DNA from: Apium graveolens
Lineage: Eukaryota > Streptophyta > Magnoliopsida > Apiales > Apiaceae
Length of the DNA: 64,000 nucleotides
Assembly: GCF_009905375.1 (NCBI RefSeq)
Contig: NC_133653.1
Span: 53,647,704 to 53,711,703, forward strand
Direction: 5' to 3'
Shown here piece by piece: positions 24,811-36,923 of the stretch (its first letter is position 1; each line of letters opens with the position of its first letter). The notes under the pieces are model-generated. The model did not search any database and was not told the DNA's origin. It was given only the letters and a program-made list of their open reading frames with translations. The translations under genes were made by a program, and so were the position numbers.

Positions 24811-24926
24811 TGTAAATTGTTCAAAAATATACAAGTTAATAGATTTGATGATGTCAAAAACATTTAATTTCAAATGCAATAAGAGTTTAATAAGACTATT
24901 AGCTACAACTTACAGTCCTTGTAGCT

Positions 24927-27227
24927 TTACCAACTCCACTGGATCAATCTGAATCCATAATGATTCTTAACAAAATCTCTTACCAGCTTGTCTTCAGCTT
25001 TTCTCAGAAATTCAACTAACTGTGCTCTGACCTGCATCAGTTCTTCATCTTTACTATCACCAATTTGATAAATGGTTGTTCGGAGAGCTTGAATTGATGT
25101 TCTTTCAAGTCCATCACCAAGTCTGATAACCCTAGGATGTAAAGAGTTTTCATTATAATATAAGCATTTTCCTTTCTGAATAACTTCCACCTTAGCAGAA
25201 TTCTTCAGCATAGGAATTTCTCTTCCATCATCTTTAGTAATTATTGGTATATACTGAGAAGTCTTTGTACCAGAGATTTCAAATAGATCTCTTATAGCCT
25301 TCAAAATATATTCTGACCATCTTCTTGTAACATCAGATTTTACTTCCAGAAGATAGTGAATATGTTGAAGTTCTCTGACAGACTTCTTTAGCACATTGGT
25401 ATCAGCTAGTCTGTAATTTAATCCATCATAAAGAAATAAAATCAATTTCTCCTTTAGATTTTCCTTATCATGAGCATCTATCACGATTTGAGCAGACAAC
25501 ACCTTGTCAAGGTGCTTTTGTTTGATTTGTTCATATGGTTTGTTTGTCAACATGAAATGATTTTTTAGAATAACTTCTACTCCTGTTTGTATTTTCTCTT
25601 CATCAGAACCTAATCTAGATTTATCTCTAGGTTTCTTGGATCTCAATCCAAATGTTGCGAGTTGATTCATCAAGAGATTGGATTTTGGTTCAACTGGAGT
25701 AGCTTTCTTCTATAACAGCTTCTTCTTATCAGCAATTGTCATCTTTTCCAAATTAACTTGATCAAAATTTGCTGTTTCTTCTGTAGCTTGCTGTTCTTCA
25801 TTCTGAACAACTTGAGCAGTGTCAGAGGTTGTTTTAGATTCTTCAATTACCTTTCTTCTCTTCAGAATTTGAACAGTTTCATCTTCTATCAAATCATCAT
25901 CATGCACTGTAGTTTGATAGACTGGAATGGAAGAACTTATCTTTTTCTCAATCTTTAAAGGTTCACCAACCTTTTCTTTTTTTTTGACTTAGGATAAATC
26001 TCAGTTTGTGATCTAGTCTTGGACTTTGAAGTCTCAGAATTTGACTTTTCCCTGATCACAATGCCTTTTTCCTTAGTCCTTGAAGGTTTCTTTGCATCAT
26101 AAGCTTTAGACTTAAGATTTGTCTTCTCAGCAACAAATCTAGCTTCTTCCTCCTTAAGAGTTTCCAAATCCATTCCTGGATTTTGTTTCAGAAATAATCT
26201 TCTAGCTATCTCCTCATCAAGTGTCTGGATTTTAGGATTTTTGTAATAAACAGTAGTCTGCTTCCCCTTTAGCTTCAGAGTTTGTAAAAACTTCTGAGAG
26301 TCTTTAGATCCTGACTGAATCAGAATATCAGAACTTGACATCAGACTTTGTTTATCAGAACTTGACTTCAGACTTTTAGCATTTACAGCATCAGAACTTG
26401 ACTTGTTCTGTGTAGAAGATTTTCCTCGAACTTTTCCTTGACCTCTACTCTTATCAGAGTTTCCCTGGTCATCACTTTTATCATCCTTTTTCTTCAGTAT
26501 TTCAGTAGGTGAGCATTTGTACTTAACTACCTTCTCCCCCTTTTTGGCATCATCAGAAAGTAAGAGAGAAAGAAGAAGTTCAACTGAAGATTTGATTTCT
26601 TCCAATTGAGCTTTCTGAGAAACTTGGTTAGCCAGGACCTCATCAATTTGGGTCTGTTGCTTCTCTTGAATCTTCTCAATGGCTTCAATTTTCTCAAGAG
26701 TAGGTCTGATATATCTATTCTTGTCAAGCTTAAGTTGTAGATCTAGTTTATCAGCATGTTCCTTTAGTGTATCAACCTTTTTATGAGTAGAAGTATATAG
26801 ACCTTGAAGATGTTTGTTAGATAGAGCAGTGATCTTGAGTTGTGTCTTTAAATCAGCAATTTTGAGCAACTCATCAGCTTTAGCAATATGCTCTGTCAGA
26901 ATGTTAAAACTTGGAATGAAATCAGTGTCATTGCACTTCTTGGTCTACTCCACACCTGTGTGAGTATCCTCCCAAGGAATAGGTGCTTCCTTTTCAACAA
27001 ATTTCTTCACCAATTCTTCCTTTCCTAGTATAGGAACTGGAGTCTCAACAAAAACATTGTCTTCAGAACTTGAGGGAGACTCATCATGTTCTGACAACAC
27101 AACAGTGTTTGAAGCAACTGGAGATTCAGGATCAGCTTCATTTAAATTCTGAACATCAGAATTTATCTCCAGAGCTGGTGTGGTTGATGTAGATGGTATC
27201 TCGACATTTAAAATTGGAAAATGAGTT
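24927..27227 (-). pseudogene. Element A post-pol reading frame, 3' part
   Basis: This long frame lies between RNase H and the 3' LTR, where SIRE elements carry an extra frame often called env-like. It contains a predicted helical region (LKTQLKITALSNKHLQG...), a Lys/Ser-rich stretch with repeated SSSD, and a C-terminal part ending YGFRLIQWSW before a TAA at 24927. Two TAG codons (near 26953 and 25710) and one frameshift in an A-rich run near 25970 break it. I see no signal peptide or membrane segment, so the env label is not supported by this sequence. Its N-terminal part continues at 40388-40860, beyond element C. Confidence 0.75.
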
Positions 27228-28534
27228 TGTTAGGTCCCAATTTTTTTGTAGAAGGGGGGGTTGAATACAAACAATACCGTTTAATCGAATAAAATGCGGA
27301 ATAAAAAGGTGAAACAAAATTCAAGTTAAATAAAACTTTTATTAAATTTGAAAGGTGTTACAACAACGGTATCTGTTACAAGGGATTAATCTCAAATCAA
27401 TTATTACAAATCTAGAATAAATTCGACATGAACTTTTTCTATTTTTGCAATGAAAAGATCAAATGCTAAATGCGATTTGAGATTAAGTTCTAGGGATTTT
27501 GATCCGCTAGATTGTTACACAAGAACAAGATAAATAATTCTAGTGGTTTGGATTTAACTTTACAATCTAGAATTTTGATCTTGAATAGAGCAGATGAAAA
27601 ATGAAATGATTTTCTTTTGTTTCTGCTGTGTTCTTGACTTGTGTATTCTGAATGAATAATTGCATGAATGTCTTCTGTTGTGTTTTGTTGTTTAAGTAAA
27701 CAAAACAATCCAGTTGAATCAGCAAGACTTTCGGCAAGACAATCAAATGAACTGGCATGACAATCCATTTGAACTGGTAGGACTTTCGGTGAGACTATCC
27801 TTTTGAACTAGCAAGACAATCCCAATAGCTAGCAAGACAATCAGAATGAACTAGCAAGACTTTCGGTATGACTATCAATTATCATACCGATTGTCATAGT
27901 AGTTCAAATCAAATTGTCTTACTGAATTATTAATAGATTTTAATCTAATAACAATTCTGAAAATCCTTAATATTAATTCTGAATTAATTAATCAATTAAT
28001 TCAATTAATCAATAAATTAATCTTTGCAGATATAATTTATTTTCTTAATTAAATTATTTGACTTAATTAATTAATAGAGAATTAATACTAATCTTGAGCA
28101 GCAACCATTCTTCTGAAAATCTTCTGAAAATTACTGTCAATTATGAATCAATTCCACCACTTCAATGTTGACACTCGATGTACTGTCTGGTTCATGAGTG
28201 ACTAACTTCCGTGACATTTCTTCAAGCCTTGACCTTGATACTCTTAATTTTCTTCAGACTAAATCCTTGTAATTAATTGATACCATGACGAGATCTCTGT
28301 CACTTGATTAAATCCACAATCTTGATTTATATCACTCAGGCTTGATCAATTTCTTGAGCTTCTTCCAGTGAATTAAGTCTTCAAGTCTGTAGATGAATAA
28401 TGTTTCTTAACCCTTTGACAGATGTTACTCTGTGAGATCTCTCTGACGATAGATCCACTATTTACTTATTACATTCTTATTTGAGTTGAGTTAAATCCTC
28501 GAATAAACAAATAGGCTATGACATATGCCTTTCA
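27228..28534 (-). repeat. Element C 3' LTR (1307 bp)
   Basis: It opens TGTTAGGTCCC and closes GCCTTTCA on the + strand. Bases 27719-27905 hold a run of short repeats built on GCAAGACAATC and GGTATGAC, partly palindromic (see findings). Confidence 0.95.
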
Positions 28535-28549
28535 ATCTCCCCCTATTTG
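28535..28549 (-). other. Element C polypurine tract
   Basis: On the - strand, CAAATAGGGGGAGAT directly precedes the 3' LTR. Confidence 0.85.
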
Positions 28550-28796
28550 CTTGTTAGACAATAACAACAAATACCTAGAGGATAACTCAACTAACAAATA
28601 AGAAAAAGATATAAACAGTAATGCAAAGTAAATAGCAGAAAAGTTCTGGATTATATTTAACATTTTCCAGATTCCAAAAGAAATTTACAAGTGAATACAA
28701 GATAGATGTTCCTCTAGCCTGAACATATAACTACATTAGTCTATCTTGATTCATAAAGCTCTAATCATATTACATTGAGTTTTGAGCTAATTGACT

Positions 28797-31700
28797 TCAG
28801 TTGTCTTCTCTTCTGACTTCACCTTCTTCTAAATCTTGAAGCAACTCCTTGTCAAAGACACGATCCTTTTCTGAAGTGAAACTTGCTGGTCTGACTGGTT
28901 GAACTCCAACTGACTTCAGCTTATTCTTGAACTGATTGTACCTTTTAATATTCTTTTCACAATAAGCTTGAATTAAATCAGCAGCTTGAGTCTTCAACAT
29001 GGATGAGTATCCAGCAGTTCTTAAATGATGTTCCATCCAGACCAGATGCTTAGCTGAGTAGGCTTTAAGAGATTGTACATCTAGTTGACAGATTTGAAGA
29101 CAATCAGACTTAAAGAATCTCACCTGATGAGGATTATTGACCACTTGAGGACTAGCCCTGCTGGCAAACTCTTTAAGTCTTTCTCGAAGAACTTCATTCA
29201 ATTCTGAGCTTCTTTTTACTTTGTTGAGAAGAACCCAAATCTCTGACAAAGAACGATTCTCAAACAGATGAAGTGACACCTTGAAAGATCCTTCACTCTG
29301 ACAATATACAAAAATGCTCATCTCATTTAGGGATCTGTCAAAAGCAGCTGTGATCCTTGAGACTTCAGTCTTGATAGCATTCATGTACATGTCATTGTTA
29401 GGATTTGAGATTTCCAGCTTGTCAAGAAGATGTAGGAACTGCCTATCATTGTTAGTGCTCAGCTGAGGCATATCAAGTACTCTCCTAGCTTCATCCCATT
29501 TTTCACCAATCTTCAGTCTGACATCTCTTCTCCTTTCTTGAGCCTTAATGTCATGAAGACGTTGTTTTTGAAGAGTTTCTGTTCTTTGTATGTCTTTCCT
29601 CATGTCAATGATCTGGGAGACCTTTTTGAGTTCAGCTTCTTTTCTTTTCATCTCTGACTGCTGCTGCTGAAACTCTTTCTCAAAGATAGGATCCACTGCA
29701 GCTTCCTCTTCCCATTCTCCAAAATCACTTTCCTCTTCAGCTTCAAATAAACCATCTTTATCTTCCAAGACTGGTTCAGTGGGAATGTCAAAAATATCAA
29801 AGTCATCCTGTTCTCCACTGTAGTAGACATCATCAGCTTTTCCTTTCTCTCCAGCAGAGGTATCTTTTTCTTTTCCCTTTCCACTACTCCCTTTCTTCTC
29901 CCCCTTAGTTGAGGGATCCTCTACTGACTTTCCTTTATACCCTCCATGACCTCCATCACCTCCAGAGCCTGAGCCTCCACCAGACGGCCCTTCAAAGTAA
30001 GTTCTTTGTTCTTCATTAGGGCAGTGAGAATTCTTGATCATGAAATACAAGTGTTTCATTCCTTCATTAAGATGTTCCATGCCCGTTTCTATCTTCAGAA
30101 ATCTGGAGGAGTCCAGTGCATGATTCATTTCAACCAGGTCTTCAAGAGAAGTCATTCTTGTATGTAGAGAGCAGAAGTTAGAAATGTCATCAGCTGATAA
30201 AGTTGGAGTTTCCTGAATGGAATTGAGCTTTGGTATGACAATGGTCTTGAGATCTGAGATATCATTCCTGATGAGTGCCAGCTGATTGTTGACAGAGGTG
30301 GACGAAGAAGACCGTTCAACCACTTGTGCTTTGAATGATTTAGCTTCAGCTTGGCTTTTAGCAAGTTCTTCTTTTAAAGCAGCAATTTGAGCTAACAGGT
30401 TTTCAGTGTCTGTGTGTGCTCTCACCTGAATTTCACTCATGTTTGGTTCACTCACCTCACGTGCTTGTGTTTCTCTCAATATAATTGCTCGTGAGGAGTC
30501 TTCCTGTTGCTGTTCTTCTGTACCTACAGTTAAAATCACCCTAGCCTCTTCAAGAGAGGTCAGTGGTGGTGCAATGGGAATTCACGAGTCCCTATCCTCA
30601 GTCAATACTATCAGTTCATTTGAAATAGATGTCTGAATTGCTTCAGGGATAGATTGACTGAGTTGCCCTCCACTTTCTCCAGATAAATCTGCGAGTGGAG
30701 AATCCCGTGAGGGAGCCAGAGGTGTTGGATCTGGGAGGGGAGAAAATGACTCTATTAAGGGTGGCTGAGAGTCAGATTTTCCCTCAGAAGCATGTGACTG
30801 CTCTTCTGCCGTAACTATGGCAGGCACTGTAACAGACTCTATGTGCACTCATCGCTCTGTGTCCTGAGTATTATATGTGGGTATGTATGGTTCCATTATG
30901 AGTAATGGAATTGTGCTTGACTCAGTACAAGATGCCATGGCCCTATGGCGAATTTCAATAGATTCATCATGTTGAGAGAATGTCTCTAGTAACTGTTCAT
31001 TGGCCATTTCAAAGTCCATGTCCTGTTGGGAGGACAAGGATGGGCTTTCAGATGCCTCAGTGTATGTTCTTCTTTTCTTGGGAGGAGGCAGAGCTGAGGG
31101 TTCACTCACATTTAACAATACACTACTTCCTATTAACCTTCTGGGTAACATTTTAGACAGTGGGGGAGAGGTTGAGATAGGTTGTGACTCTGTGTTTGGC
31201 TCTATGACCTGGGATTGAAGCTGTGGTTCTACAACTTCATGGTCAGTCCTATCGACCACTGGGGGTCTTTCAACAGAAGTAGGAATGGAGTGAGGGTGAG
31301 GAATTACTACCTGTAATGGAAGAGCATCTGATGTTGGAGGAGCCTGGGTGGCTTGAACCACTGGAGGTTGAGGTTGCTGTTCATGACCGGGAAGATTGAA
31401 AATAGGTAAGGGAATATAAGTGGTCATGAAAGCAGATACAAGTACTGGAACTTGCATGAATTTGAAGGTTGTGTCTTGGCGGGTGTAAATCTTTTTGCTT
31501 ACAGAAGGGGGTTCGGTTACTGCAGAGTTAGCAAAAAGGGCTTTGTGCTCAGGTGTGAGAAGATGATCTGCTATAAGCATGAGAAAACGAGCATAGTAAC
31601 ACGAGACCCTACGATTTGTAGAATGATCACGTAAAGCAGTAGTGAGACGTCTCAAGAGAATGGGAAAAAGTAGTTTGCCGAAATTGATCCTTTGATTGAA

Positions 31701-32201
31701 AACAACCGCAAGACCAATATACTGCAGAGTGGAAGTGATGTTGTGAAAGTTGGATTTAGTGCAGTTGGCAAACACTTTAGAAAGTGTATCGAAGAAAATG
31801 TCCCATTCAGACACCAAATTGGATTTTGAAAGTTTGGTAAAATTGATCACCCCCTGATAGTGAATAGCATGGAAAAAGTTTGTGATATCATTTTCAGAGG
31901 TCAAATTACAAAAATTGTCCATAGGAAAATTTAAAGCTTGATTGACGACTGTTTCATCAACCACATACTGTGTGTTTGCCACGGTGAATGAAAAAGATTT
32001 TGAATCATCGGCCACAGTAGAGGTTGTGCAAATCAGTCTAAGCAGATCGACATTTAAAATCACACTTGATTTAATAGCAGAGCTAACAACCGAATGGTCA
32101 TTTAAAAATCTAATCCATGGCTTAAATTTTTCCACATCACATTTTTATGGATTAAAATAACCAACCTGATTATGCGCGATAATTTGGAAATTGAGAGCCA
32201 T
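28797..32201 (-). pseudogene. Element C post-pol reading frame, 1134 codons with three stops
   Basis: Starting at the ATG at 32201 (MALNFQIIAH), a single frame runs to the TAA at 28797, interrupted only by a TAA near 32145 and TGA codons at 30849 and 30582. The N-terminal third (EKFKPWIRFLNDHSVV onward) is hydrophobic-mixed and looks globular. Next come a Pro/Gln-rich part, a coiled coil (LAQIAALKEELAKSQAEAK, near 30400), a Gly-rich run with GGGSGSGGDGGHGG, an acidic patch, a second coil (QQQQSEMKRKEAELKK), and a helical C-terminal part. I recognise no known enzyme domain, signal peptide or membrane span. Position matches the extra frame of SIRE elements. The function is unknown to me. Confidence 0.78.
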
Positions 32202-33455
32202 TTAAAATAATAATAAGACACACACTTTCAGAATTTTAAGAATAATATTAAGAAAATTCGAATTAATTAAATTAATTTAATAATTCGAATGAAATTAAAT
32301 TTTAATCAAAAAATTTAGACAGAAATGTATCTCGTTAAAATTCTTAACTCACAAACACAGATTTGAAAAGCCAAAAGACACAAAACAGAAATTAAAATTA
32401 AAAAATACCCAAAATCACCAAACACAAACTGATTTTTTTTTTAAACAAAACACCAACAGCACTTCTGTATGTATATACTTGTATGTATATATCACAGGAG
32501 TGATGATTTTTTTATGCTGAGTAAAAACTCGAGCAAGGAAGACAAGGAAGCAGTTGAGTTTGATTCGAATATGAGAGAGAGAAGAGAGAAAAAAAAACTG
32601 AAAGACTGTTGAATTTTTTTAAAAAAACTATAGAACTGAACTGATGAAAATTAAAACACACACAAAAACGATTAAGTAGTATAACTGGTATGACAATCGG
32701 ATTGTCATACCGATTGTCATACCGATTGTCCTACCAGCTTAAAGACAGAAAAAAAATAATTGAAATAAAAATAAAATTAATAAACACTAAATATATATAA
32801 CTGGTATGACAATCTGATAGTCATACCGATTGTCATACCAGTATAAAATAAAAGAAAAAAATATATATATATATATATATATAAGTTTTATAACTGGCAA
32901 GATAATTGATAGTCATACCGATTGTCTTGCCAATATAAAACTATACTGATAACCAAAATAACACAATTATATACTGAAATGACTTTCAGCAAGACAATTT
33001 CAATTGTCTTGCCGATTGTCATTCTGGAAATAAAACAATTATAAACAGAATTAGTATTAACATATTTATATATATGTACTGAAATGATTTTCAGCAAGAC
33101 AATTTTAATTGTCTTGCCGATTGTCATTCCAGTAGAAAGACAATTATATACTTACAGAAAATATTTATAAAAACAAAGACAATATTTCAGAATTAATTAT
33201 TTTTATTCCAAAAATAGATTTCTGTTGAATTTTAGCAGATAAAATTCATAGAAAAAATATTTTTAGAGAAAATAAAATATTCTGAGATATTTGAAGTTAA
33301 CAAGTAGAGTAAATAAAACAGATAAGATAATAAAAATTCATAGAAATAAGCAAAAAATTTTGGAAAATGATAAAATAAATTTGCAAATGAATTTTTCATT
33401 TATAAAAAATTCATTTGTAAATTTACTCAAGAACAGATTTAAGATATTCACAAGT
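32202..33455 (-). other. Element C spacer between RNase H and the post-pol frame
   Basis: About 1.25 kb with no coding potential, very AT-rich, holding a (TA)n run at about 32861-32883 and five hairpin-forming repeats at 32685-33134, listed separately. Confidence 0.8.
32685..33134. repeat. Array of five related hairpins in element C
   Basis: Inverted repeats occur at about 32685-32737, 32801-32841, 32894-32932, 32972-33027 and 33078-33134. The second is a near-perfect palindrome with arms CTGGTATGACAATC and GATTGTCATACCAG. The others vary the same theme (CTGGCAAGA...TCTTGCCA, AGCAAGACAATT...AATTGTCTTGC). Spacing is about 70-110 bases. Confidence 0.92.
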
Positions 33456-34664
33456 TTAATCACTAAAGCTATTCAACATACCCAATTTACCAACTAATTT
33501 GGTAAATGTGGATTCATCAAGAGGTTTAGTGAAAATATCTGCTATTTGTTCTTCTGTTGGAATAAAAAATAGTTCAACAGTACCATTCATGACGTGCTCT
33601 CTAATAAAATGATACCTGATGTCAATGTGCTTTGTCCTCGAGTGCTGCACAGGGTTGTTGGTGATGGCTATTGCACTTGTATTGTCACATAAAATAGGAA
33701 TTTTGTTCAATACAGAGCCATAGTCTCGTAGCTGGTTCCTAATCCACAAGATCTGAGCACAGCAGCTTCCAGCAGCAATATATTCAGCCTCGGCCGTTGA
33801 GTTGGAAACTGTTTGCTGTTTCTTGCTGTACCACGAGACTAGTCTGCTACCTAGGAATTGACAACTCCCTGAGGTGCTTTTCCTATCAACAACACTTCCT
33901 GCATAATCTAAATCTGTATATCCAACAAGATTAAAACCAGATTCTTTAGGGTACCAAATACCTAGATTTGGTGTTCCCTTAAGATATCTTAAGATTCGTT
34001 TAACAGCAACGAGATGAATATCTCTAGGATCCGCTTGGAACCTTGCACATAAGCATGTAGCATACATAATATCTGGTCTACTTGCAGTAAGATAGAGTAA
34101 CGAGCCAATCATACCTCTGTAGCTTGTGACATCTACCTTAATGGAGTTTTCACATGGTCCAAGCTTGACAGCTGTAGTTGATGGAGTCCTTGCTGATACA
34201 GAATCCTCTAGATTGTACTTTTTGAGGAGTTCATTGAGATACTTGGATTGACAAATAAATGTTCCATCTAACCTTTGATTTACTTATAATCCAAGAAAAA
34301 ACTTCAGCTCTCCCATCATGCTCATTTCAAACTTGCTGTGCATTAACTTAGCAAATCTCTTACAGAGATTATCATTAGTAGACCCAAATATTATATCATC
34401 AACATAGACTTGGACTAATATAGTATCATTCTTATGTTTTTTTGAAAAGAGAGTTTTATCTATGACACCTCTAATAAAGCTATTTTCAATAAGAAATTCA
34501 GAGAGAGTGTCATACCATTTTCTTGGAGACTGTTTGAGCCCATAGATAGCCTTGAAAAGAAAGAAGACAAAATCCAAATGATCTGGATCTTCAAAACCAG
34601 GAGGTTGCTCTACATATACCTCTTCATCCAGCTTTCCATTCAGAAAGACGCTCTTGACATCCAT
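33456..34664 (-). pseudogene. Element C reverse transcriptase (C-terminal part) and RNase H
   Basis: The RT half begins [20 protein letters not shown] and contains the copia catalytic box YVDDIIFGS. RNase H follows with GMIGSLLYLTASRPD, STAEAEYIAA and the C-terminal KHIDIRYHFIREH and ADIFTKPL. A TAA near 34281 (Gln expected) splits it, and another TAA just ahead at 34665 separates it from the preceding part. Family role: copying element RNA into DNA and removing the RNA strand. Confidence 0.93.
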
Positions 34665-35786
34665 TTAATAAACTTTAAAGTTTGAGAATGCTGCGAATGC
34701 CAGAAATATCCTGATGGCCTCAAATCTAGCCACTGGAGCATAGGTTTCATCATAATCAATGCCTTCAGCTTGAGAATACCCTTTTGCTACCAGTCTTGCC
34801 TTGTTTCTTGTAACCACACCATCTTCATCTAGTTTATTCCTGAATACCCACCTAGTACCAACAGCTTTCTTGTGTGTAGGTCTAGGTACCAGTTTCCAGA
34901 CTTGTTGACTTTCAAACTGATTGAGCTCATCTTGCATAGCAATCACCCAATCTGGATCAGTCAGTGCTTCCTCAATCTTCTTAGGTTCCATCTTAGAAAG
35001 AAATCCTGAGAACAGACACTCATTTTGAGTAGCACGTCTAATTCTGACTCCAACATCTGGATCACCAATAATCAACTCAAAAGGATGAGCTTTATTCCAG
35101 ACAGTCTGTCTTGGAAGATTTGATCTTGATGATTCACCTTGAAATTCATTGGGATGTTGTGTCCTACTAGATGATCCTTCAGCATCTCCCCCTGAGTTGT
35201 TGCCATGTTGACTTGAAGATTCTCCGTCAGTAGCAGTGGTATCTCCATTGTTGCCAAAGTTTCCATCACTATTACCTTTAGTATCATCATGATTAACAGG
35301 TTCTTCACCAGCAACAAACTCAGGTTCTTGACCATGTTCTGATTCTGAATCTGATATATCATCAAACTTCAGTTTCTCAGAAGGATCTTCAGTTTGGATA
35401 CTAGGGAGTTTAGTGTCATCAAATGTAATATTGACACTTTCAGTTACTTTGTGTTGATCAATGATATACACTCTGTATGATCTTCTTCCATATCCAACAA
35501 AAATACCCTCATATGCCTTTGCCTCGAATTTACCACGACGATTATCTCCATCCTTAAGCACGAAGCATCTGGCACCAAATACATGAAAGTATTTGATAAA
35601 AGGTTTCTGTTCATTCAAAATCTCATAAGGAGCTTTCATGAAGTCTTTATTGATTAGAGTTCGATTCTGAGTATAACATGCAGTATTGACAGCTTCAGCC
35701 CAAAAGTACATTGGAAGACCTGATTCACTTAACATCGTTCTTGCAGCTTCAATCAATGTACGATTCTTCCTTTCTACCACTCCATT
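34665..35786 (-). pseudogene. Element C integrase C-terminal part and reverse transcriptase start
   Basis: The segment opens with the [16 protein letters not shown] block that carries the third catalytic acidic residue of copia integrases. It goes on through [11 protein letters not shown] and a Ser/Gly/Glu-rich linker to the RT start ([44 protein letters not shown]). It is bounded by TAA codons at 35787 and 34665, both where Gln is usual. Confidence 0.92.
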
Positions 35787-36923
35787 TTACTGAGGGGTTC
35801 TAGGAGCTGAAAATTGTCTGGTAATCCCTTTGTCTATACAGAATCCATTGAGAAGTGAATTCTTGAATTCTGTTCCATTATATGACCTTATTGCTCTAAC
35901 AGGGACATTAGAATCTAACTCAATCATCTTGATATGATCAATCACAACTTGTGGTGTTTCATCCTTAGAGTGATGAAATAAAACCCACGTATACTTGGAA
36001 TAGTCATCAACTATCACAAGACAGTAACACTTCTTTGACATCGAAAGGACATTAACTGGTCCAAATAAATCCATGTGCAATAATTGCAGAACACTAGTTA
36101 TGGAAGATGTGTCAGTGCCTCTGTGACTTGTTTTCTTTGACTTTCCTTTCTGGCAAGCCTCACATAGTCCATCTGGAGAGAATTCCAGCTGAGGCAGACC
36201 TCTTACCAATTCTCTTTTTACAAGAGAATTCATTGTTTTGAAATTGAGATGAGAAAGTCTCTTCTTCCATAGCCAACTCTCATCTGACGATGCCTTTGCA
36301 TAGAAATAATTGACTTCAGGATTGCTTCCAGAGTTCATGTCAGCTACAAACAGATTTCCTTTCTGGATTCCCATCAAGGAGGGTTTTTCATTTTTCTTGT
36401 GCAGAATCTGACACTTCAGCTTGTCGAATAAAACATTATAGCCGTTGTCACAGAACTGACTAATGATAAGCAGATTGTGTTCAAGTCCTTGCACAACATA
36501 CACATTTTCAATGATAACATTTCCAGCTAGCAAACAGCCATATCCCTCCGTTAAACCTTTGCTGTTATCTCCAAAGGTAACCACTGGGTCAGCTTTCTCA
36601 ACCACATTTGATAGTAGGGCTCTATCTCCGGTCATATGTCTTGACGATCCGCTGTCAAGAATCCACACTACCGGTTGTACCTGTTTAATGCCCTGCAATA
36701 CAAATGGATTAGACCTTCTTCGGAACCCAAGCTTGGCTGGGTCCGGCATATTTGTAAAATTGGCCTTTATCCGGCAAAACAACATTCTTAATTTTAATAT
36801 TCTCAACTTTCTCAATGACTGGACATTTGACCTTGTGAACAGCCTTGACAAATTTCTGTTTAGGCTTAGGTACAAATGTCTCCTTTCTAGCTTTAGGAGG
36901 ACTAGCAGTCTTAGACCTATCAT
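35787..36923 (-). pseudogene. Element C protease and integrase, with altered catalytic Asp
   Basis: The protease motif WILDSGSSRHMTG (D-S-G) lies near 36640-36678. The integrase zinc-binding region (SHLNFKTMNSLVKREL ... CEACQKGKSKK) and the first catalytic Asp (LLHMDLFGPV) are intact. At the second catalytic position the usual SDNGTEF reads SYNGTEF, so Asp is replaced by Tyr, which should abolish strand transfer. The first roughly 70 residues of this frame overlap the preceding gag frame and are shifted, marking a frameshift near 36710. Confidence 0.9.

Noticed and set aside
28797..32201. Envelope gene in element C
   Set aside because: The position fits what is called env-like in SIRE elements, but no signal peptide, membrane segment or glycoprotein pattern is visible.
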